Positions 44,131 through 52,126 of a stretch of DNA of 64,000 nucleotides are shown here, one piece after another. Every line of letters begins with the position of its first letter. Position 1 is the stretch's first letter. Both the position numbers and the translations under genes were made by a program. The DNA is from Palsa-504 sp963756575 (GTDB lineage Bacteria > Actinomycetota > Actinomycetes > Streptosporangiales > Streptosporangiaceae): assembly GCA_963756575.1 (NCBI GenBank), contig CAVWOM010000016.1, positions 372,001-436,000 of the forward strand. Reading direction: 5' to 3'. Under the pieces are notes generated by a model that saw nothing but the letters and a program-made list of their open reading frames with translations, was not told the DNA's origin and ran no database searches.

Positions 44131-44731
44131 CCCGCAGCGGCATGCCCACGTCGTAGCCGTCGCCGATCCGCTCGATCTCCGCGAGCTCGTAGCTGGTCAG
44201 CACCTCGACCGACAGCTCGTGCAGGCGCCTGGTCTTGGCCGCGCAGCCGTCGGCGAGCAGGGTCACCCCGAAGTCCCGCATGAACGCCGACCGGACCGTG
44301 CTTTCCACGCCCAGGTTCGTGACCACCCCGCAGACGACCAGCTCACCGACGCCGAGCCCGCGCAGCAGCGGCTCCAGCGAGGTCCACTGGAAGGCGTCGA
44401 AGCGCACCTTGTCGACCACCAGGTCCTCCGGGCCGCAGCCGAGGTCGTCCACCACCTCGGCGTCCCAGAAGCCGGCCGCCAGGCCGTTCACGCCGGCCAG
44501 CGCCGGGCTGTTCCTGATGAGCGCCGCGCCCTCGTCGGCGCGGCCCGGCCGGTACACGTGCCGGGTGAACACCACCGGGAGGGCGGCCCGGCGGGCCTGG
44601 CGGACCGCGACGGCCGCGTTGCGGACGGCCTCCTGGGCGCCGTCGAGGCCCAGGCCGATGCGGGGGAACGAGCCGTCGGGGTGGCAGAAGCCGTTCTGCA
44701 TGTCCACGACGAGCAGTGCCCTGGTTGTCAT
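44117..44731 (-). CDS. Isochorismatase-like hydrolase with Gly in place of the catalytic Cys
   Basis: 204 residues, alpha/beta fold. Catalytic Asp in LLVVDMQNGF and Lys in VVDKVRFDAFQWT are present. The position that carries the nucleophilic Cys in nicotinamidase-type relatives (NVCVEST) reads VVTNLGVESTVRSAF. True isochorismatases (PhzD/EntB type) also lack this Cys and hydrolyse a vinyl ether, so this protein is unlikely to be a cysteine amidohydrolase. It may instead act on isochorismate-like substrates or be inactive. No siderophore or phenazine genes are adjacent. Confidence 0.82.
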   Translation of the reverse strand: MTTRALLVVDMQNGFCHPDGSFPRIGLGLDGAQEAVRNAAVAVRQARRAALPVVFTRHVYRPGRADEGAALIRNSPALAGVNGLAAGFWDAEVVDDLGCGPEDLVVDKVRFDAFQWTSLEPLLRGLGVGELVVCGVVTNLGVESTVRSAFMRDFGVTLLADGCAAKTRRLHELSVEVLTSYELAEIERIGDGYDVGMPLRANAA

Positions 44732-44816
44732 CAGCCCACCTCCACGTTATTTACGGTAACTGGGGAGGTGCCTGGTGTGAACAGCCCGGCCTCCGGCGAG
44801 TCGGAAACCCACCTGG

Positions 44817-44924
44817 CCGCAACCGCAACCGCAGGCGCAGGCGCAACCGCAACCGCAGGTGCAGCCGCAGCCGCAGGCGCAGGTGCAGCCGCAGCCGCAG
44901 GCGCAGGTGCAGCCGCAGGCGCAG
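44817..44924. repeat. Eighteen-unit hexamer array (consensus SYGCAR)
   Basis: Eighteen uninterrupted 6-bp units of the types CCGCAA, CCGCAG, GCGCAG/A and GTGCAG fill 44817-44924. A higher-order 24-bp pattern (GTG, CCG, CCG, GCG units) repeats twice. It sits in the 363-bp gap upstream of the LacI-type gene and abuts palindromic element copy B. Plus-strand frames give Pro/Gln or Ala/Gly low-complexity peptides with no credible gene. Confidence 0.85.
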
Positions 44925-44926
44925 GC

Positions 44927-44978
44927 GCATGAAACCTGGAATTCAGCGCGTTCTGGCGCGGTGGATTCCCTGGTTCAC
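44927..44978. repeat. 52-bp palindromic element, copy B
   Basis: Related to the element after xylA (23701-23752): the first 10 bases, the central TCTGGCGCG and the terminal TTCAC are identical. Stem arms have changed on both sides in a largely compensatory way (GGAAT pairs with ATTCC here, GGGTT with AACCC in copy A). It follows directly on the hexamer array, upstream of the LacI gene. Confidence 0.72.
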
Positions 44979-45045
44979 GGCGTCCGCGATTTGGGTCTTC
45001 GGGTTAGCGGGGTGGTTTCGGTGGGGGGGTTGTGGGAGGATGCCC

Positions 45046-45059
45046 GTGTATGCGCGTAC
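45046..45059. promoter_or_regulatory. Operator-like palindrome at the LacI-family gene start
   Basis: TGTATGCGCGTACA has six of seven symmetric pairs and a central CG-type core, as in LacI-family operators. A second, weaker TATGTGCATA lies 14 bp on. If translation starts at GTG 45095, both fall in the promoter/leader and would support autoregulation. Confidence 0.5.
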
Positions 45060-45094
45060 ATGAAGTTATGTGCATATTGAAGGGATTTCTCCTG

Positions 45095-46126
45095 GTGCGG
45101 GACAAGCCGAGTGTGTACGAGGTGGCGCGGCACGCCGGGGTGTCGACGGCCACGGTGTCGCGGGTGCTGACCGGGCACGAGCGCGTCCTGCCCGGGACCA
45201 GGGACAAGGTGCTCACCGCGGTCACCGAGCTGGGTTACGTGCCGAGCGGCGCGGCCCGGGACCTGGCCGCGCGCCGGACCGGCGTGCTCGGGCTGTGCTT
45301 CCCCGACCTGGACCAGGACGAGGGCGACGCGGCCTACTGGTACGACGAGGTGATCCGGGGCATGGAGCGGGCCGCGCGGCGCAGCGGCTACGCGGTGCTC
45401 ATCGCGGCCAGTCACCACCGCGACGACAGCGGCCTGGTGCTGAGCATCGCGGGGCGGTGCGACGGGCTCGTGGTCCTGGCCCGCACGGCCCCGCCGGCGA
45501 TGATCGAGCACGTGGCGACGCGGATCCCGGTCGTGCTGCTGGCCACCGGCGAGGGCCCGGCCCAGGACCGGGACCGGCCGGACCGGGCCATCGACAACCT
45601 CTCCGTGGCCAACGAGAGCGGGGCCTGCGAGGTGACCGCGCACCTGACGGACATGCACGGCTACCGCGACGTCTGCTTCATCGCGGGCCCGCCCGACTCC
45701 CCGGACTCGGCGCGGCGGCTGGACGGGTTCCGGCGGGCCACCGCCGGGCTCGACCAGGCGCCCGTCCACCACGGCGACTTCACCACCGCGGGCGGCCGTC
45801 GGATCGCCGAGCGGATCCTCGCCGACGGGCGCGTGCCGCGGGCCGTGGTGTGCGCCAACGACCAGACGGCGATCGGAGTCATGGCGGCGTTTGCGCAGGC
45901 CCGGCTCAGCGTGCCCGGCGACGTGGCCGTCACCGGGTTCGACGGCATCCGGCTGGGACGGCACCTGCAGCCCAGCCTCACCACCGTGGTGCAGCCGATG
46001 ACGGCGCTCGGCGACACGGCGGTGGCGATGCTCAACGACCGCATCGGCGGCGCCGAGCTGCCCCCGCGGACGGTGGAACTGCCGGTCCGCCTCGAGCTCA
46101 GGGGCAGCTGCGGCTGTTCCCAGTAG
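45095..46126 (+). CDS. LacI-family transcriptional regulator
   Basis: 343 residues. HTH PSVYEVARHAGVSTATVSRV at residues 5-24, hinge with AARDLAARRTGVLGL, then a sugar-binding effector domain ending VTGFDGIRLGRHLQPSLTTV and a Cys-rich tail (GSCGCSQ). GTG 45095 gives the family-typical four residues before the HTH. In-frame ATGs at 45068, 45050 and 45032 are alternatives; 45050 has GGGAGGA nearby. It lies 28 bp upstream of a secreted glycosidase-like gene, its likely target. Confidence 0.88.
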   Translation: MRDKPSVYEVARHAGVSTATVSRVLTGHERVLPGTRDKVLTAVTELGYVPSGAARDLAARRTGVLGLCFPDLDQDEGDAAYWYDEVIRGMERAARRSGYAVLIAASHHRDDSGLVLSIAGRCDGLVVLARTAPPAMIEHVATRIPVVLLATGEGPAQDRDRPDRAIDNLSVANESGACEVTAHLTDMHGYRDVCFIAGPPDSPDSARRLDGFRRATAGLDQAPVHHGDFTTAGGRRIAERILADGRVPRAVVCANDQTAIGVMAAFAQARLSVPGDVAVTGFDGIRLGRHLQPSLTTVVQPMTALGDTAVAMLNDRIGGAELPPRTVELPVRLELRGSCGCSQ

Positions 46127-46154
46127 GTCTCAAGTCATGCCAGGGAGGTATCTG

Positions 46155-47801
46155 ATGCGCGGAATCCGGAGATACGGGTGGCTCTTCGCCTTGGTGTTCG
46201 TGGTCGCGCTGGCGGCCCCGCTGGCCGCGGGGACGGCCCGGGCCGCCACCGGGACCGGGGCTCCGGTCGCGGGATACGGCGGGCTGAGCGCGGCCCAGCG
46301 GGCCAGCCTGCTGGGCATCGCGCGGGACACCTGGAAGTTCTACGGCGCGGACGTGGACCAGGCGACGAACCTGCCGATGGACAACCTCACGTTCGCCGGG
46401 GGCTCGGCCACGCCCACCAGTTACGGTCATTACACCTCGGCGGCCAACATCGGGGTGTACCTGTGGGCCGTGGTCTCGGCCCGGGACCTCGGCCTGATCA
46501 GCGAGTCGCGGGCCCGGACCGAGCTCGCCGCCACGCTCGCCGAGGTGTCGCACCTCAAGCGGTACGACGGCTTCCTGTACCAGTGGTACGACACCACCAA
46601 CGGCGCCGTGCTGACCAATCCCGGCCAGGGCGACTGCACCGAGACGACCCCGGCGTTCGACAACTGCTTCTTCGTCTCCAACGTGGACAACGGCTGGTAC
46701 GCCTCGGGCCTGATCGTGGTCCGGCAGGCCATGCCGTCGCTGGCCGGCCAGGTGAACCGGCTGATGGCGCCGATGAACTTCGGGATCTTCTACGACAACC
46801 GGGCCGAGACGCACTGCAACGTCAACCCGGCCATCACCGGGAACCAGCCGACCGGCCAGATGTACGGCGGTTACTACGCCGGGCTGCCGCCGACGGCGGG
46901 CGACAACTGGACGCACTATTACCACAACGGCGCGTTGTACAGCGACCCGCGGATCTCCGCCTACATCGGCATGGGCCTGCGCCAGATGCCGGGCAACGTG
47001 TGGTGGCGCAGCTGGCGGGAACTGCCGCCGCCGGCCCCGTTCGCCGACTGCCAGGCCACCGATCCGGACTTCTCCTGGCAGGGGCAGTGGCCGATGGCCG
47101 GCTCCTGGCAGACCTACACCGACCCGCAGTCCGGTCAGCAGTTCCCGGTCTGGGAGGGGCACTACACCTACCCGGGTTCTTCACTCACGTTCATCCCGAC
47201 CTACTCGGGCGGGATGTTCGAGGGGCTGATGCCGAACGAGATCGTGCCGGAGACGTCGTGGGGAACGCGCAGCTTCGGGCTCGCCGACGCCCGCACCGCG
47301 CAGGTGCAGATCAAGTACGCGACGCAGCAACTGGGGTACCCGGTCTGGGGCATGTCCCCGTCGAGCACGGCCGACGACACCGGTGACTACAGCGCTTACG
47401 GCGTCGAGGGGCTGAAGTTCCCGTACTACGGTGTGGGCGCGAACGCGAGCCACCCGAACGAGGGGCTGTCGCAGGATCACGGTGGCGCCGCCGAGACGGT
47501 GGTCACACCGCACGCGTCCTTCCTCGCTCTGGACGTGGCGCCGCAGCAGGCCTTCGCCAACATCACCGCGCTGCGGGCGCATTTCCCCGGGGTGTACGGC
47601 GCGGACGGGTTCTTCGACGCGGTCAACCCGGTCACCGGGGCGGTCGGACACCGTGACCTGGTGCTCGACCAGTCGATGATCATGGCGGCGCTGGACAACG
47701 CGCTGCGCGACCGCGCGCTGCAGCGCGATTTCGCGCGCGACCCGGTGTCCTGGGCCGCGCACACCTACCTGTCGATGGAGACGATGTCACTGGGGGGCTG
47801 A
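46155..47801 (+). CDS. Secreted glucoamylase-family (PF10091-like) protein
   Basis: 548 residues. Sec signal peptide (RRYGWLFALVFVVALAAPLA, cleavage near residue 34). An alpha/alpha-barrel-like domain follows, with TSAANIGVYLWAVVSARDLG, FLYQWYDTTNG, FIPTYSGGMFEGLMP, and QDHGGAAETVVTPHASFLAL near the end. This pattern matches the glucoamylase-like family related to GH144 (beta-1,2-glucan-active). ATG 46155 has AGGGAGGT at 6 nt, better than ATG 46137. Glucan specificity is inferred. Probably controlled by the LacI gene upstream. Confidence 0.78.
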   Translation: MRGIRRYGWLFALVFVVALAAPLAAGTARAATGTGAPVAGYGGLSAAQRASLLGIARDTWKFYGADVDQATNLPMDNLTFAGGSATPTSYGHYTSAANIGVYLWAVVSARDLGLISESRARTELAATLAEVSHLKRYDGFLYQWYDTTNGAVLTNPGQGDCTETTPAFDNCFFVSNVDNGWYASGLIVVRQAMPSLAGQVNRLMAPMNFGIFYDNRAETHCNVNPAITGNQPTGQMYGGYYAGLPPTAGDNWTHYYHNGALYSDPRISAYIGMGLRQMPGNVWWRSWRELPPPAPFADCQATDPDFSWQGQWPMAGSWQTYTDPQSGQQFPVWEGHYTYPGSSLTFIPTYSGGMFEGLMPNEIVPETSWGTRSFGLADARTAQVQIKYATQQLGYPVWGMSPSSTADDTGDYSAYGVEGLKFPYYGVGANASHPNEGLSQDHGGAAETVVTPHASFLALDVAPQQAFANITALRAHFPGVYGADGFFDAVNPVTGAVGHRDLVLDQSMIMAALDNALRDRALQRDFARDPVSWAAHTYLSMETMSLGG

Positions 47802-47930
47802 CGTGTCCTTGCTCCGAACCTTCGGGTGCGCTGAGGGTTCGCTCCGGTTTTGAACCTCCCGGGCCCGCGCCACGTGAGAATTTACGGACGGGTCGCGGCT
47901 AGGCGTCCCGCGTAAGGGACGGGGACTGTG

Positions 47931-49136
47931 ATGAAGCGCGAGCTTCAACCGGGGGATCCCGAGCTGATCGGGCCGTACCGCCTGCGCGGGCGGCTCGGCG
48001 CCGGCGGCATGGGGCGGGTGTACCTGGGCCTGACTCCGGGCGGCCGGGCGGCGGCGATCAAGGTGATCCACGCCGGGCTGGCCCAGGACCCGGAGTTCCG
48101 GGAGCGCTTCCGGCGGGAGGTCGCGGTCGCGCGCACGGTGAGCGGCCTGTACACCGCCCCGGTGCTCGACGCCGACACCGACGGTCCTGAGCCCTGGCTG
48201 GCCACGGCGTACGTGCCGGGGCCCTCGCTGGCGGACGCGGTGAGCCGGCGCGGGCCGCTGCCCGCCGCGTCGGTGCTGATGCTGGCGGCGGGGCTGGCCG
48301 AGGCGCTCTCGGCGATCCACGGCGCGGGCGTGGTGCACCGCGACCTCAAGCCGGCCAACGTCCTGCTGGCCGACGACGGCCCCCGGCTGATCGACTTCGG
48401 CATCTCCCGGTCCGCCGGGGCCAGCGCCCTGACCCAGGCTGGCCTGGTGGTCGGCTCCCCCGGGTTCATGTCCCCGGAGCAGGCCGAGGGCCGCGAGGCC
48501 GGGCCGCCCAGCGACATCTTCAGCCTCGGCGCGGTGCTGGCGTACGCCGCCACGGGACGGGGGCCGTTCGGTTCCGGGTCGACGCCCGCGCAGGTGTACC
48601 GCGTGGTGCACGACGCGCCCGAGCTCGGCCAGGTGCCGTCCGGGGTCCGGCCACTGATCGAGCGCTGCCTGGCCAAGGACCCGGCCGGCCGCCCCACCGC
48701 CGCGGACCTGCTGGCCGGGGCGGCCTACCCGGTCACCGACTGGCTGCCGGAGCCGGGGACGCGAACGTTCCGCGCCGGCCGGGCACCGGCGCCGCTGACC
48801 GGGACGATGACCGACCTGGCCGCGTCCGCGGTCGCCGCGACCCGTGTGGGCGAGGCCGGTAGCGGCGGCGGGCCGGGCGTTGGCGGGACCGGTAGCGGCG
48901 GCGGGGCCGGGCGGCCGCCCCGGCGAGCCCGCTGGCGGCCGCTGGCCGCGGCGGCGGTCCTGGCCGTCCTGGTCGGGGGCGGGAGCGGGGCCGCTTTCGC
49001 GCTGACCGGCGCCTCGGCCCATGCGGTGCCCAGCCCGGCGACTTCGCCGGGCCTGACCACGTCGTCGCCGGGCGCCACTGCCCCGGCGTCCGGACCGGGG
49101 GCTTCCTCATCGGCAGCCGGCGGCGGTACCTACTAG
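47931..49136 (+). CDS. Membrane-anchored Ser/Thr protein kinase
   Basis: About 401 residues, PknB-like. Glycine loop LGAGGMGRVYLG, ATP Lys in AAIKVIHAG, catalytic loop VVHRDLKPANVLL, DFG in LIDFGISRS, and APE-like SPGFMSPEQAEG. After the kinase (about residue 265) comes a Gly-rich linker, one membrane span (PLAAAAVLAVLVGGGSGAAF) and a short Ser/Thr/Pro-rich extracellular tail with no sensor domain. A GTG at 47928 is an equally possible start. Confidence 0.92.
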   Translation: MKRELQPGDPELIGPYRLRGRLGAGGMGRVYLGLTPGGRAAAIKVIHAGLAQDPEFRERFRREVAVARTVSGLYTAPVLDADTDGPEPWLATAYVPGPSLADAVSRRGPLPAASVLMLAAGLAEALSAIHGAGVVHRDLKPANVLLADDGPRLIDFGISRSAGASALTQAGLVVGSPGFMSPEQAEGREAGPPSDIFSLGAVLAYAATGRGPFGSGSTPAQVYRVVHDAPELGQVPSGVRPLIERCLAKDPAGRPTAADLLAGAAYPVTDWLPEPGTRTFRAGRAPAPLTGTMTDLAASAVAATRVGEAGSGGGPGVGGTGSGGGAGRPPRRARWRPLAAAAVLAVLVGGGSGAAFALTGASAHAVPSPATSPGLTTSSPGATAPASGPGASSSAAGGGTY

Positions 49137-49178
49137 CGGGTTGATGCTCCATCGACCCGCCTCGGCTCAGGCCAGGGT

Positions 49179-49565
49179 TCAGGGGCTGCCGGTGCCGTAG
49201 GGGCGGGTGAGGAGCTCGAGGAGGTGGCCGTCGGGGTCCTGGAAGTAGACGCCCCGGCCGCCGTCCCGGTGGTTGATCACGCCCGGCTGGCGGCGGCCGG
49301 GGTCGGCCCAGTACGGCAGGTCGCGCTCGCGGATCCGGCCGAACGCGGCGTCGAATTCCTCCTCCCCGACCAGGAACGCGTAGTGCTGGGCGGTGATCTC
49401 GCGGGTGGTCTCGGCGAAATCCAGGGACACGCCGTTGTCGGCCTGGACGACGTGGAAATGCCCGAAGCGGGTGGCCGGGGGCAGGCCGAGGATGCCGGTC
49501 AGGAACGCCGCCGACCGCACCTGGTCACGGCACGAGACGATGGTGTGGTTCAGTTGCACGCTCAT
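49179..49565 (-). CDS. VOC-superfamily protein
   Basis: 128 residues. Metal-site His in VQLNHTIVSCRD, and C-terminal GRGVYFQDPDGHLLELLTRP with the conserved Glu. ATG 49565 has AGGA at 8 nt and the natural VOC N-terminus, so it is preferred over ATG 49592. Adjacent to a second, dissimilar VOC gene in the same direction. Substrate unknown. Confidence 0.85.
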   Translation of the reverse strand: MSVQLNHTIVSCRDQVRSAAFLTGILGLPPATRFGHFHVVQADNGVSLDFAETTREITAQHYAFLVGEEEFDAAFGRIRERDLPYWADPGRRQPGVINHRDGGRGVYFQDPDGHLLELLTRPYGTGSP

Positions 49566-49623
49566 AACGTGATCCTGCCCGCTTTGCGGCATTCCGCTTC
49601 CGGTAATGGCCCGGCCGGCGGAA

Positions 49624-50001
49624 TCAGTCGGCCGGGGGCTGCAGGACGCAGAACTCGTTGCCGTCCGGGTCGGCCAGGATGTGCCACAGCCAGCCGTCCT
49701 CGGCGACGGGCTCGCGGGTCAGCAGCGTGGCCCCGAGGCCGAGGACCCGCCTGACCTCGGCGTCGAGATCGGGCGTGCGCAGGTCCAGGTGCAGCCGGTT
49801 CTTCTCGCCCTTGACGTCGGGCACCCGCTGCAGCAGCAGGTCGATGCCGGTGCCGCTCTCCGGCGTCAGGCCGCGGTAGGTCCCGGGGCCGGCCGACCGG
49901 GCCGTATAGCCGAGCACGGCGGTCCAGAACTGAGCCGAACGATCCAGGTCAGAGCAGTCGATGACGACGAGCACTTCGCCGTTCGGGTAGGGCTGCGGCA
50001 T
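49624..50001 (-). CDS. VOC-superfamily (glyoxalase-like) protein
   Basis: 125 residues. NGEVLVVIDCSDLDRSAQFW at the N-terminus, HLDLRTPDLDAEVRRVLGLG in the second module, and WHILADPDGNEFCVLQPP at the C-terminus match the PF18029-like glyoxalase group. It lies 58 bp upstream of the other VOC gene on the same strand. Function unknown. Confidence 0.85.
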   Translation of the reverse strand: MPQPYPNGEVLVVIDCSDLDRSAQFWTAVLGYTARSAGPGTYRGLTPESGTGIDLLLQRVPDVKGEKNRLHLDLRTPDLDAEVRRVLGLGATLLTREPVAEDGWLWHILADPDGNEFCVLQPPAD

Positions 50002-50156
50002 GTCGCCTCCAGGCCGCTGTGGTTTCGTCGCGTACCGTATAGTGCGCTGACCAGGGCCAGCCTCGACCCTATCCCGCTATGATCCGAACGGGTCCCTGTG
50101 TGGCGGATCGTATTATCTAGTATTCCGACTTGGATAGACGAGAGGGAGATCTCTTC

Positions 50157-51035
50157 ATGCTGCTGCCCCGGCTCGATCATGGCGTTGTGGCCGTCGAATC
50201 CCCCGGCCGCGGGCCTGGGTACTGGTCGGGAGCGCCGAGCGCGGTCGCGGGCGACGACGGGATCTACCTCGCCTACCGGCTCCGGCGCCCGATCGGCCAG
50301 GGCCGCGGCTACGCGGTGGCGGTGGCGCACTCGCCGGACGGCGAGCGGTTCGAGACGCTGCTGACCATCGGCAAGGAAGAGATGTCGACCGAGTCGCTGG
50401 AGCGGCCCGCGCTGGTCCGCACGCCGGAGGGACGCTGGCGGCTGTACCTGAGCTGCGCGACCACGGGCACCAAGCACTGGCGGGTGGAGGTGACCGAGGC
50501 CGCTCACCCGGCCGAGTTCGACACCACGGTGCGGCAGACCGTGCTGCCCGGCGACGCCAAGACCGGCGTGAAGGACCCCGTCATCGTCCACCACGACGGC
50601 CAGTGGCACCTGTGGGCGTCCTGTCATCCCCTGGACGACCCGGAGCAGACCGACCAGATGACCACCGAGTACGCGACCAGCACCGACGGCCTGACCTGGA
50701 CCTGGCATGGCACCGCGCTGAGCGGGACGCCGGGTCAGTGGGATTCCCGGGGCGCGCGGGTCAGCGCGGTGTGCTTCGACGCGGGCACGGTCACGGCCTA
50801 CTACGACGGCCGGGCCAGTGCCGCGGAGAACTACGAGGAGCGGACCGGGGTGGCCACCGGCTCGGACGCGGCCGCGCTGACCGCGGTCGGCGACCAGCCG
50901 CTCGCCCGCTCGCCCTACCACGGCGGCGGCCTGCGCTACCTGGACATCGTGCCGCTGCCGGACGGACGGCACCGGCTCTACTACGAGATGACCAGGTCCG
51001 ACGACTCGCACGCCCTGTTCACGGAACTGCGCTAG
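50157..51035 (+). CDS. Five-bladed beta-propeller glycosidase-like protein
   Basis: 292 residues, no signal peptide. Repeated blade motifs: VAVAHSPDGERFETL, ERPALVRTPEGRWRLYLS, KDPVIVHHDGQWHLWAS and YATSTDGLTWTWHG. These resemble GH43/GH68/GH32-type propellers, with an Asp in KDPVIVHHDG as a possible catalytic residue. ATG 50157 is chosen for GAGGGAGA at 9 nt. Enzymatic specificity cannot be assigned. Confidence 0.7.
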   Translation: MLLPRLDHGVVAVESPGRGPGYWSGAPSAVAGDDGIYLAYRLRRPIGQGRGYAVAVAHSPDGERFETLLTIGKEEMSTESLERPALVRTPEGRWRLYLSCATTGTKHWRVEVTEAAHPAEFDTTVRQTVLPGDAKTGVKDPVIVHHDGQWHLWASCHPLDDPEQTDQMTTEYATSTDGLTWTWHGTALSGTPGQWDSRGARVSAVCFDAGTVTAYYDGRASAAENYEERTGVATGSDAAALTAVGDQPLARSPYHGGGLRYLDIVPLPDGRHRLYYEMTRSDDSHALFTELR

Positions 51036-52035
51036 GCGCCTGCGGCCGCTGGTCCGGCCGGCCGTTCCTGGCCTGTCCCTGCCCGGTCGGCCGGCCGCCG
51101 ACCATGCCGCCCGAACGCTCCCGCGGCAGGATCCAGTCGCGGAAGCTCTCGCCCAGGACTTCCTCGAGCTTGGCGATATCGGCCTCGAACCGCGGGATCA
51201 GTTCCTGGCGCTGCTCCCAGCTCAGCGGCTGGCGCTCGCGGCTGTGCCGCTGCAGGTACCGCTCGAGCGGGCCGGTCAGGGTGGCCGCGGTCAGCCCGGG
51301 GATCCGCGTGCCGATCGCGCTGCCCGCCCGTTGCGCCAGCGAGACCGCGCGATGTCCCAGCGTCGGCTCCGGGTGGGACGTGACGTTCTGCTTCGGTATC
51401 TCGGTCAGCACGCCCGTCGGCACGCCGAGGAACTCGCAGATCCGGTCCAGGGTCTGGGCGGGCTCATCGACCAGCAGCCGGTAGCGGATGACCAGGACCT
51501 GCTCGCGCGGGAACAGGGTGAACAGGTACTCGAGCTGCTCGCCGTACCGGCCGAGCCCGGTGTAGTGCCAGAAGCTGGCCCAGCCGGCCGCGATCCGGCG
51601 TTCCTCCTCGCCGCAGGCGCGGACGAAGTCGCCGACGGGCTCCAGGCCCGCGGACCACAGGTGGGTCCAGTTGGAGTGGGCCCGCTCGACCGGATCCCGC
51701 ACCACCACGATCAGCTTGGCGCCGGGCAGCGTCGCGCGGATCCGGCGCATCGCGGCCCGGTCGTACAGGTACAGCGGCGTGGACTCACCGCGCAGGGTCC
51801 CGGGCGGCGCCGCGTCGAACAGCGCCTCGTAGTCCTCCCCGCGCCAGATGTGCTCCCGGTAGGTCAGCGCGTCGCCCGGGCCGCCCTTGGTGGGCGGCGG
51901 CCGCCCGTCGGTGAGGAAGTACTTCGGCTCCTTCACCGGCGATGTGTAGAGCCCGGGATGCCGGGCCAGCGCGGCGTGCAGCGCGGTGGTGCCGGCCTTG
52001 GGAGCACCTATCACCAGGAAGTCGGGCATGGACAC
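51019..52035 (-). CDS. PAPS-dependent sulfotransferase
   Basis: 338 residues. The 5'-phosphosulfate loop is FLVIGAPKAGTTALHAALA and the 3'-phosphate motif is IVVVRDPVERAHSNWTHLW. SVKEPKYFLTDG-type substrate region and FEADIAKLEEVLGESFRDWI at the C-terminus fit the bacterial Sulfotransfer family. Acceptor unknown. Its AT-rich upstream region (52055-52100, AACTA/TAGTT inverted repeat) probably holds the promoter. It overlaps the convergent gene by 17 bp. Confidence 0.88.
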   Translation of the reverse strand: MSMPDFLVIGAPKAGTTALHAALARHPGLYTSPVKEPKYFLTDGRPPPTKGGPGDALTYREHIWRGEDYEALFDAAPPGTLRGESTPLYLYDRAAMRRIRATLPGAKLIVVVRDPVERAHSNWTHLWSAGLEPVGDFVRACGEEERRIAAGWASFWHYTGLGRYGEQLEYLFTLFPREQVLVIRYRLLVDEPAQTLDRICEFLGVPTGVLTEIPKQNVTSHPEPTLGHRAVSLAQRAGSAIGTRIPGLTAATLTGPLERYLQRHSRERQPLSWEQRQELIPRFEADIAKLEEVLGESFRDWILPRERSGGMVGGRPTGQGQARNGRPDQRPQAPSAVP

Positions 52036-52126
52036 GGTGCCTCCACGGAAGACTCCTGAACATAACTATTTCGGTTATATTAGTTGTAAATTACCGTACA
52101 GCGTATTCGTACCCAGGTAGAAGGCT

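Noticed and set aside
44817..44924. Possible CRISPR array or short coding gene in the hexamer tract
   Set aside because: The period is 6 bp with no spacers. Translations are Ala/Gly or Pro/Gln runs without a domain or a credible start.
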